From: Hemicentrotus pulcherrimus
Taxonomy: Eukaryota > Echinodermata > Echinoidea > Camarodonta > Strongylocentrotidae
Length of the DNA stretch: 14,522 bases
Direction of reading: 5' to 3'
NCBI GenBank assembly: GCA_003118195.1
Contig: BEXV01003287.1
Span: 5,949 to 20,470, forward strand
Shown: positions 7,331-14,522 of the stretch, in pieces
Layout: every line of letters starts with the position of its first letter
Numbering within the stretch: the stretch's first letter is position 1
The notes under the pieces: generated by a model
Seen by the model: the letters and a program-made list of their open reading frames with translations, nothing else
What the model was told of the DNA's origin: nothing
The model's database searches: none
Translations under genes and position numbers: made by a program

Positions 7331-8340
7331 TCCTTCTCGCTGTGATGTTTGCATGCTATTTACATTCAGGCTAATATATACCAAAGACTTCATAACATCG
7401 TTTTGTTCCAAGAGTTGTTAATGAGATTTTGTTGTTTATTAAAGAATTCAACGAAAGAAAAAAGAAAGAAATTCTAAAAACATGTTTATTGTACTTTTAT
7501 AAAAAGGTTGTCCTCTGTGAAAAGGCAGTCATTTTGTGACCATGTCAATTATTTCCAGTAATTGAAGGAAAAGAATTTCATTCTCTGGAACTCAAGTTAA
7601 TCAAATTCATTTTACCTGTTATCTCCCCCCCCCTTTCTTTTGTAGTTGTTTTCATTCCTTGTCACTTGTTTCTTATAATTTTTTTTTTCTACAATTGTTT
7701 GTTTACTCTTCTGCTGCATGATCAGTGCCTTATTTATTTTGCTGAATATTTATAGGGTTGCTTTTTGTTTTGTTTTGTTAGTTGTTTTAGTTTTATTGGT
7801 GTTCACCGTTCATTTATGAATATTTACGCCCAAGTGTTGTGTGGTGTTCCATTTAGTCTTGGAAAGCTGTAATATTATACAATACAATACAATGAACATT
7901 TAGGGTGCCATTCCCTTAAGGCTCAGAGCGCTAACATCAAATAATAATATTAATATTTCAGTTTGTTTGGATACATTTTGTAATGACTATCCTATCCTAT
8001 GTTATTTTTTTTTAATGAAAAATTGTAGAAGTGACTAATCGCTTGAAAAAAGGACTTGTGTAAAGCTTTTATCTTTGTCATTATTATGAACCTACAAATC
8101 CATGATACAGTATTGCATGTACATGTAGGCGCTCTCACACTGTGTCACGCATGATTGCATGCATTATTCCATAGACTTTGGTGTGACTTGGTGTTTAGAT
8201 GTCTACTTTATTTCAAGCAATACTGTATAACGAATTCGTCTGTTCATGATAATGTCATAATGAGGTCACTTCCAAAACTTTATCCAGCTTTCACCTTACC
8301 GTACCTAGGTAAAGTGAAAGGAAAAGGATGCCTGGTACCA
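7331..8340. other. Intron F-G, central part without gene
   Basis: AT-rich, with homopolymer runs (a C run near 7624-7632 and T runs near 7680 and 8010) and a triple ATACA motif near 7878. No exon-like segment with convincing splice sites is seen; the one candidate near 7560 is listed among the rejected items. Confidence 0.7.
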
Positions 8341-8495
8341 AAAAGCATATTGTTAGTGTTGGATTTTAAAAGACTCCTTATCTCATCGAAACATGAGTTA
8401 ATTCCGAAAAGCATGCATCATCTTGTTTGTGTTGGGTTTTCAAAGCCTCCTTATCTCATCGAAACATGAGTTAATTCTGAAAAGCATGCATCAAT
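8341..8495 (+). repeat. Tandem duplication of a 73-bp unit
   Basis: The word TCCTTATCTCATCGAAACAT occurs at 8375 and 8448, and AAAGCATGCATCA occurs at the two following joints. The copies differ at several positions. This gives a duplicated Leu/Ile/Ser-rich reading frame that looks like protein but has no splice support. Confidence 0.88.
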
Positions 8496-8855
8496 TCGGT
8501 ATCCTCTTAAGGCTTGTATGGCAGTTACGCCTACAAAAGATGTTGTATTGCCCTTCAGGTACCAGAACATGGGTCGGTCGGTCAGAAATTTTTTTTCTTC
8601 TTTTTTTTTTCTTCCTCTTAGGACTGATATTTCTCAGTTTTGAATGCTTTAATATTTTGTTTCTCTAAAAATGGTTTTAAAAAAATCAAATCAAATCAAA
8701 AAGCCGACCATAGTTTTCAAGATTTTTGGGTTGGACGCAAAGGGCAATGTATCTTTTTTAAAAAAGAGAAACAGCCCCCTGTTTCCTTTTATTACCGGAA
8801 TATCACAACTCATTATGGTTATGAATAATTATGTTTTCGCTTTTTTTTGTCTCAG

Positions 8856-9112
8856 TTGAACTAGGCATCACGGCGGACTCTCTGCAGCCGAGCGAGGCGG
8901 CGCCCTCTAAGCCCAACTGGTGCCACATCTGCAAGAAAGTGATCCCGGGACGCCTTGCCAGGCATATGATAACTCACAGTGATGTGAAGCCCTACCAGTG
9001 CACCGAATGCCCCAAGGCTTTCTTCCGATACGAGCACCTCAAGAGGCATCTTGAAATGCACTCCAGGAATAAACAATTTACAGGGTTAGTCAACGCCCTG
9101 AAGGGTCAATAG
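8856..9112 (+). CDS. Exon G: two zinc fingers, C-terminal part
   Basis: Begins after TTTTTTTTGTCTCAG in phase 1, like all earlier junctions. A Ser/Pro/Ala-rich start leads into KPNWC, also seen before finger 3 of exon C. The first finger (8921-8977, CHIC to HMITH) is the shortened type, and the second (8999-9061, CTEC to HLEMH) is classical with EHLKRH. Exon G thus repeats only fingers 3 and 4 of the C and F cassettes. Two endings are possible. The frame meets TAG at 9110-9112 after the tail GLVNALKGQ. Alternatively, a GG|GTTAGT donor at 9084/9085 leaves phase 2 and fits the acceptor of exon H exactly. I favour splicing at 9084 for a full-length product, but intron retention with the stop at 9112 is credible. 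The frame of the two fingers is not in doubt. Confidence 0.88.
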
Positions 9113-9116
9113 GCCA

Positions 9117-9935
9117 AAGTGAATCCTTACTTTAAACCGATTCCTACATCTAACATGTTTTATCCCGCAGTTCAATCTAAGCGAGAAGACCTTTCTTCCG
9201 GGAGAACATCTGGAGAAAGTATCTATAAATCCACGCTCAGAGAGCACAATTTACTGGAATGCAGTCCATACCTTGAAGTGAAACCAATTCTCTCACTGTA
9301 CATGTTTTAATGTTTTATCCGAGAGTACAACCTATTCGAAAAGACTTTCCACCTGTGTGAAAATCTGCTACTCCATGTCCAGAGAGGACAATTTAAAGGG
9401 GTGCTGTCGACACCCTGAAGTGAAACCAATTCCTTTAACCATATATGTGTTTTATCCAAGAGTACAACCTAAAAGACAAAACTCTCCTTCAGTGAGAACA
9501 TCTGGAGAAGGCATCTCGAGGTCCAAGCTCGGAAAGCACAAATTTCTTCAGTATACATGTTTTTATCCTAAAGTACAACCGATGTGACAAGATCTGTGAG
9601 AACATCTGGAATTCCAAGCTCAGAGAGGACAATGTCTTCAGTATACATATTTTTAGCTTACAGTACAACCTATGCGACAAGACTTTCCTTCGGTGAGAAA
9701 ATCTAGGAGTCCATGGTTGGAGAGGACAATTTGCCGGGATCCAGTCGACTCCTTTGAATTGACATGGGGTTGGGTGAATTATAGCTTTGTACCGATTCCT
9801 ACACCATGTGTACTGATTGATATCTTCCATCCCTGAGAGCAAGCGACATGACAGGGCTTTCTTTCAGTCAGTGAGAACAACTAAAGAGACATTGGGAAGT
9901 CTGATTCAACGAGGATACAATATCATTGGGTGCGT
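9117..9935 (+). pseudogene. Decayed tandem copies of the last finger of exon G
   Basis: At least five, probably six, diverged units follow exon G. Anchor words are near 9171 (TTCAATC), 9326, 9463, 9574 and 9664 (TACAACC), with a last weak unit near 9837. Each is followed by remnants of a finger. At 9673-9687 the codons give C-D-K-T-F. In the unit from 9326 the frame reads Y-N-L-F-E-K-T-F then E-N-L-L-L-H and GQFKGVLSTP, matching YQCTECPKAF, EHLKRH and KQFTGLVNAL of exon G. Stops and frame shifts break every unit, and most zinc ligands are lost. The repeat includes the bases after the proposed donor, so exon end and intron start were copied together. Confidence 0.72.
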
Positions 9936-9947
9936 TCACACTGACCA

Positions 9948-10092
9948 CCAGGGCCCCGTCTTAAAGGTAGTTGATCTCAATTGCAACTACATGTATGTAC
10001 TTAATAAGAGATAGGAGACTGCAAACTTGCGATTGATTGGAGGGCTTGCGATAGATTTGGATCGATCGTAACTCTTTGAAAGGCGGGGCCCT
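9948..10092 (+). mobile_element. Palindromic GC-ended MITE-like element, copy 1
   Basis: Left end CCAGGGCCCCGTCTTAAAG, right end CTTTGAAAGGCGGGGCCCT: terminal inverted repeats of about 18 bases with few mismatches. The interior carries GCGATTGATTGG and GGATCGATC motifs. No coding capacity. A second copy lies 77 bases downstream in the same orientation. Confidence 0.82.
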
Positions 10093-10169
10093 AAAGTAAC
10101 AATGGCTTGGGAGGGATCAGTGATTGCATTGCTCAAGATTTGAACTACATGTACAGTGTACATCCTAAT

Positions 10170-10301
10170 CCAGGGCCCCCATCTCCCAAATAGTTGATAT
10201 CAATCGCAGTTATGTAGATAGGAGACTGCAAACTTGCGATTGATTGGAGGACTTACAATTGATTTGGATCGATCTTGACTCTTTGAAAGGCGGGGCCCTG
10301 G
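10170..10301 (+). mobile_element. Palindromic GC-ended MITE-like element, copy 2
   Basis: Left end CCAGGGCCCC, right end GGGGCCCTGG. The interior is closely similar to copy 1, including GATAGGAGACTGCAAACTTG and CTCTTTGAAAGGCGGGGCCC. It is about 13 bases shorter than copy 1 in the left half. Same orientation as copy 1. Confidence 0.82.
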
Positions 10302-10666
10302 ACCCATCATTGACATTCAACCAAAGGGATCAGAATTGACATTGTAGATTAGACCTTGCTGCCCATAGCACCAGGGCTATTTAATCCAGTGCTAATGTCA
10401 GAAATGAGAGTATTTTACTTGGTTTCTGGCTCAGATGAATACTTACAATGTAGCCAAATTTGAAATACATACACCGTGTACTGTTCATGTATATATGTTT
10501 ATCTTTAAATAGATGTAGAAAGTTAGTGTAAATAAGTTAAAGGAAAGTTATTGTTAGGTTTATATGTTGAAAATAAAATTTTCCATTGTGACGCAAAAAA
10601 ACAAAATTGAAGGTAAGAGCTCTTTAAGATAGCTTCTTGAGTTTCACGTTCTTGTTCTTGTTGTAG
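10302..10666. other. Non-coding DNA before exon H
   Basis: AT-rich. AATAAA occurs near 10571, so a transcript ending at the 9112 stop could be polyadenylated here. The end is TTCTTGTTCTTGTTGTAG, a good acceptor. Confidence 0.6.
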
Positions 10667-10766
10667 AGGCGAAGGTCTGGCTGCGGACATTGAGATAAGA
10701 GAAGTGAAAAATGCCCAGCTGAGGCAAAATGTTGGGGAAAATTCCTCAACTGCTGCAAAAAAGTAA
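10667..10766 (+). CDS. Exon H: probable terminal coding exon
   Basis: Follows a pyrimidine-rich acceptor (TTCTTGTTCTTGTTGTAG). Read with one base completing a phase-2 codon, it is open for 32 codons, from Gly-Glu-Gly-Leu-Ala-Ala-Asp-Ile-Glu-Ile-Arg through a Gln/Asn/Ser-rich stretch to Ala-Ala-Lys-Lys and TAA at 10764-10766. The GG|GTTAGT donor of exon G leaves exactly that phase and would give Gly at the joint. The peptide is charged and polar, with no domain recognised; a tail after the last finger is its natural reading. In phase 1 the exon would stop after nine further codons. An open frame of this length can arise by chance, and the decayed copies and MITEs in the intron give no independent support, hence moderate confidence. 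Confidence 0.48.
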
Positions 10767-11750
10767 CATAATAGTTGTGCTCCACAAGATAATTAAATGT
10801 TCATAGTGCATGCTGTGATGCAGAATATATCCCTGACATTATTGAACAGTTTTTTTATAGAAATTGAGATTACATTTGCGGGCCACTTTCATGGAATGTG
10901 AGTCGAGACATGCTACATTTACATGCTATGTTACATGGAAGCTACTGATCAATTATCTAAAAAGGAAGCATTTTACATATTTTGCGTCGTGCCATATAAG
11001 ACACTCACAAATAAGAAATGAATGTAGAAATCATTAAAAATTGCAAATTTCTAGCAAATGTCAATAACATAAATGCTTACCGGTAATTATTTAATTCACA
11101 AATGATAAAAGAACATCTGTAATTTCTGTATAATCTAGAATTTATATTTTGTTCTTTCTAGTGCACAATCATCAAAGTTTCATGAAATTATTTTGCATAG
11201 CAAAAAGAAATTATGTAATGTTTAACCACATTAGAAATTAACCTTGACTTCATTTCATGTAGAATATTCAATTTTGTATAATATCTCTTGGATGTGCAGT
11301 CATTAAAATAGAGTTTGCATTAAGAATAGTGATAACACAGAATTAATATGTGTACATTTTGTTCCAAAGCCTGAGCCAAAAAATATGTTTGTTTTCCTTT
11401 TGTTTTCCCCCATAAGAAAATAGTCTAGTTTTCTCGGAAATACAATTGGAATATAGAGGAAATAGCCAAAATATAAAGAAAACAACCAGGGAAGGAATAT
11501 GAACTTGTATTTAGTCTGCTCACGAAGAGCCCCGTTAAGTATATTTGACAAATATTTGGGTCAAAGATTATACCTTCATGTAATGAGTTGGTGCCTATGT
11601 TCTATACATGTATATGTACATATTATGTTCATTGATATTGGATTGTTTTGCTGAAAAATATTGCATTCACTATGAAAAACTATTGAATTCAATACTTGTT
11701 GGTTGGGTTTGCCTTTATAAAAATGGTAATATTGTGCCATCTGCATACTT
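10767..11750. other. Possible 3' UTR or intergenic DNA
   Basis: AT-rich with frequent stops; no domain-bearing reading frame. ATTAAA at about 11034 is a possible weak poly(A) signal. No strong AATAAA is seen soon after exon H. Confidence 0.5.
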
Positions 11751-12020
11751 GGGGTGTTTTACGAAGACTAAGATCAATTTTAAGTTAGACTTAAATATGG
11801 CAGGCTGTTCATGCAACTAGTTGCTTTCACCATTGGTCTCTCAATCATGATCTTTAGATAATATTATATCAAAAAACGTAAATTCTGTAGATTTGCGACC
11901 ATGATTTGTACATCCCTTGAGAAACCAATGCCAGGAATGGTTATAGGAACTAGTGGCATGAACGGCCTGCCATAGTTAAGTTCAACTTAAAGTTGATCTT
12001 AGTCTTTGTGAAACACTCCC
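11751..12020. mobile_element. Foldback (long terminal inverted repeat) element
   Basis: The left arm starts GGGGTGTTTTACGAAGAC and continues through CTAAGATCAATTTTAAGTTA, TATGGCAGGCTGTTCATGC and CTAGTTGCTTTCACCATT to GGTCTCTCAA. The reverse complement of the right end gives GGGAGTGTTTCACAAAGAC, CTAAGATCAACTTTAAGTTG, TATGGCAGGCCGTTCATGC, a matching CTAGTT...ACCATT and GGTTTCTCAA. The arms are about 100 bases each around an AT-rich centre near 11850-11905. There is no coding sequence. A fragment of a similar arm occurs near 80-135. Confidence 0.85.
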
Positions 12021-12728
12021 GTGGTCTATTTCCTAATACATAGCAGCATGTTGCTTTGAGTATATTGTGTGCCAGACCACTAAGTATATTTATAAAAAAA
12101 GTTTGTGATACAAAATGTGTAATTCAATTCATTCTTCTATGTATTTCCCCCTGAATTTAATGAACAAACTACCTCTCAAGAACAGTTACCTTGTTAAAAT
12201 GTTATTGATTTTCTCATGTCTCATCTACGTATTGTTTCTTTTCATTTCTGCTTTCTTTTTTTACCTCTATTTCCTCTTTATTTTCATTCTCCCTTGCATG
12301 TCTTATCCTCATTCCCTATTTTCAGTTGTACAATTGTACTTATTTATACATCTTGTTTTTATTTGTTAATCAATATATTACATTCCTCATTTTTACATTG
12401 ATTTATATTGTGAATCCATAGTACCAACAAATTTGAGAAATTCTTTCTTCATTTTAGTTTTCTTTTTGCATACTCTAAGCACCCATAGTTGAGCCATTGT
12501 ACGTAGTTTGTATTGTAATGGCAGAGAAATTAAGATTCTGATTTTCTTGCCACGCATATGTTATGTCTCAGCTAAATGTTTATAATAATGATAACAACAA
12601 AGATACTAATGGGTTCTTGTAGAGCACTCTGGTCCGTCAGACTTGACACTCCACAATTATTACTGTGGGTACTATGCCATTATGGTGCTCTAGCATTTCA
12701 AAGATTAATTCCTGCCAGGTACGTGTAC
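12021..12728. other. Non-coding DNA between the foldback element and the hAT-like element
   Basis: T-rich DNA with Phe/Leu-rich chance frames that have no start context or splice support. ATAATAATGATAACAACAA near 12581-12600 resembles a SINE-type tail, with no recognisable body. Confidence 0.55.
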
Positions 12729-12736
12729 CCTTCGAC

Positions 12737-13124
12737 TAGTGCTGTCATCGACAAGCCTTCTGTCGACAACCTTGTCGATAAAAGTGCATTTTTACGGGAA
12801 GGCGACATGTCGACAGGGATAGTATATTGTCGACAAGAATCAACCCATTTTATAGGCTTTACACACACTTTGAATCATTTTACAAACAACACTTTTTTTT
12901 ACAAAACACTTTGGTTTTGTGTAATTTGTATTTCAAAGTGAACACAAATTCGAAATCGGTCATCTTACTTACGGCTGCAGCAAATAAAAATCATTCACGA
13001 ACAATTGTTGGCATGCACGCCGGTGTTGGAAGGATTGCATTCTTCCAACCATCTGTCGACAATGTGTCGTCGGCTAAAATTCAAGACAACATAGCGACAA
13101 AGATTTTTTTTCTCGACAGCACTA
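12737..13124. mobile_element. hAT-like MITE with 10-bp terminal inverted repeats
   Basis: The left end TAGTGCTGTC (12737-12746) and the right end GACAGCACTA (13115-13124) are perfect inverted repeats. The flanking octamers CCTTCGAC (12729-12736) and CCTTCCTC (13125-13132) match at six of eight bases, an imperfect 8-bp target-site duplication as made by hAT transposases. Subterminal GTCGACA motifs recur at both ends, as expected of transposase-binding sites. The 388-bp body has no transposase. Confidence 0.68.
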
Positions 13125-13350
13125 CCTTCCTCCGCCTGGGTCGAGTGTAAAATCAAGCATTAGTTTTGGCTATGTCAGACAAGCCTCTAGCAAACTCTTG
13201 CGTCATTTTAGGTAACTATTGTGCAGGCATTATGCCTAAAGTTGGAGTATATACATGAACTGATTTATTTTGAGGTAAAGGCGAGCCCAGAATTGTGTTT
13301 CATGACATCGTTGCAGTTTTATTAACTTTGATGCATGGTAGTTAATTTTG
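13125..13350. other. Non-coding DNA
   Basis: No gene or clear repeat is seen between the hAT-like element and the satellite array. Confidence 0.5.
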
Positions 13351-13358
13351 GAAAGCTC

Positions 13359-13695
13359 ATGCAAATTTAATCTGATGAATATTCATGCAAAGACTGGTTA
13401 GATTTCTCTTTGTGTATAAATATGTCATTCTACATTTGTTTACAGGCATATTAATCGGATGACTGGTTGTTCATGCCTATTAATGTGATGAATATTCATA
13501 TGAAAGACCGGTTGTTCATGCATATTAATCGATGAATGTTCATGTGAAAGACTGGTCGTTCATGCATATTAATCGGATGAATGTTCATGTAAAAGACTGG
13601 TTGTTCATGCATATTAATTGGATAAATATTCATGCAAAAGACTGGTTGTTCATGCATATTAATCGGATGAATATTCATGTAAAAGACTGGTGGTA
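13359..13695 (+). repeat. AT-rich tandem array with a 45-bp unit
   Basis: Units contain CATGCATATTAATCGGATGA, the palindrome ATGAATATTCAT or a variant, and AAAGACTGGTTGTT. The GACTGGT or GACCGGT word falls at about 13461, 13506, 13550, 13595, 13640 and 13685 (spacing 44-45 after the first); a diverged unit lies at 13359-13398. The 45-bp period gives open 15-residue repeats on both strands, an artefact of a unit that is a multiple of three. Two flanks share TTTGTCATTTTA- and TTTACA-type words, so the array may have expanded inside a larger duplication. Confidence 0.9.
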
Positions 13696-14522
13696 TAATT
13701 TTGTCATTTTATATGCGTTTACACTACAGGCACTGATAACCAAGATTAAGGCACTGAACAGTAGAGACTGTCATTTCATGTTTTATTTTCATATGTACTC
13801 AGAATTACTAAGTTACATGTAAATTGTGAAGTAATAGAGAAAGCTGATTTTTGTATTGTAGTGATGAGGTTGTGAATATTGTGCTGACTTGTTGATTTAT
13901 TTAGCATTAAAAGAGAAGTTATTTCTGACATTTTGTGATTCATAATTAATGTCAAATGTGTTCAGAGCGAGGGTAAGTGAATGAAAAAAGTTTGATTGTA
14001 ATCTGTACTCTAACAGAGAGTGGGGGTGAAGAAGAGAGTGAGAGATGACGAAAGAGGGAGATAGAGAATGTGAGGGAGGGAGAGAAAGGGGAGGAGGTTG
14101 GGGGAAGTAGAAGTATAGAAAATAAATAGAAAATTTTCTATAAGTCAAGTAGGTAAGTCAAGTAGGTAAGCGAAAGGGAAGAAAAATGGGAAGAAAAATG
14201 AGAGTACCTTACAGAAAATAGGAAGAGACAGTGGTCGGAGGGAAAGGACTCTTGCTGAAATCAAGTCCAGTCTTCATGACTATAATATGATTGGGATCAT
14301 CTGTAAGGTACTAACACACATTGAAGGTGTATTGAGTGGTATATTGACCAAGATTTTATTGTAATTATCAATCTTGTGCCCAAATTGTCTATTGATCTTC
14401 AAGCATACTTTGTTCATGTTTTATTATAAAATCTGCATCTGAGGAACTAACACTTCAACAAGCTCTGCTTCAAGTTAGTTCCTCTTTTCTCGTGCTATTT
14501 CCAATATATTTATTGTTACATT
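13696..14522. other. Non-coding tail of the window, with a GA-rich tract
   Basis: No supported gene. A purine-rich stretch at about 14016-14120 (GAGAG, GGGAG and AGAAG variants) is followed by a short direct duplication of AAGTCAAGTAGGT at 14144-14168 and paired GAAAAATG words near 14180-14200. The minus-strand frame across the purine tract is Ser/Leu/Pro low complexity. Confidence 0.6.

Noticed and set aside
7556..7605. Possible extra exon after TTTCCAG reading Ile-Glu-Gly-Lys-Glu-Phe-His-Ser-Leu-Glu-Leu
   Set aside because: Phase fits, but the pyrimidine tract is weak, no good donor follows in phase 1, and there is no domain.
8155..8668. Hydrophobic open frames in the intron before exon G
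   Set aside because: They span the 73-bp duplication and T-rich DNA, with no acceptor/donor pair and no recognisable domain.
12115..12401. Possible small membrane protein (Phe/Leu-rich frames)
   Set aside because: T-rich DNA gives Phe, Leu and Ser in all frames. No gene structure.
13496..13822. Open frames with 15-residue repeats on both strands
   Set aside because: Products of the 45-bp satellite, whose unit is a multiple of three. No splice or start support.
1..14522. CRISPR array, operon or bacterial mobile element
   Set aside because: Spliced exons and eukaryotic repeats throughout; none of the tandem arrays has a spacer-repeat structure.

Overview
This window is eukaryotic. It holds most of one plus-strand, multi-exon gene for a zinc-finger protein, with at least seven coding exons between about 794 and 9084, a probable terminal exon at 10667-10766, and AT-rich introns full of microsatellites, tandem duplications and small non-autonomous transposons. 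Consensus GT/AG junctions, CT-rich acceptors and non-coding DNA between exons rule out a bacterial source. The repeat content (short palindromic GC-ended elements, foldback elements, a tRNA-derived SINE fragment, frequent TACATGTA-type words) suggests a marine invertebrate, possibly a deuterostome such as an echinoderm. That assignment is inference, since no single sequence here fixes the taxon.

Gene layout: exon A (794-1063) is a Q/S-rich segment with one finger. Exon B (2100-2171) is a small acidic exon. Exon C (2874-3674) is a full zinc-finger cassette. Exon D (4162-4857) has three copies of an unusual cysteine-rich finger. Exon E (5462-5680) is a Val/Ala/Glu-rich linker. Exon F (6202-6957) is a second full cassette, paralogous to C. 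Exon G (8856-9084, or to a stop at 9112) has two fingers. Exon H (10667-10766) is a probable tail exon. The first coding exon probably lies upstream of the window. Every junction from the A acceptor to the G acceptor is phase 1, so exons A to F are all multiples of three and can be skipped or duplicated in frame.

Most interesting are the domains. A fixed 30-residue module (H-x-C, C-x2-C, a Cys-Cys pair, N, then H-x3-H) occurs five times: once in C, three times in D and once in F. Cassettes C and F share one order: a Psi-K-x-E site, the 30-residue module, a C-x2-C...C-x2-C knuckle, then classical C2H2 fingers with one finger shortened by two residues. Exon G repeats only the shortened finger and the one after it. 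The gene therefore appears to have grown by internal duplication. The non-coding DNA records the same process: four tandem decoy copies of the exon C acceptor, a decayed copy of exon E cut off by a small transposon, and at least five decayed copies of the last finger of exon G.

The protein is most likely a nuclear DNA-binding or chromatin factor, with the Cys-rich modules as possible protein-interaction or metal-binding units. From 10767 to the end I see no further gene. That stretch may be 3' UTR or intergenic DNA and holds a foldback element, a hAT-like MITE and a 45-bp AT-rich satellite array.
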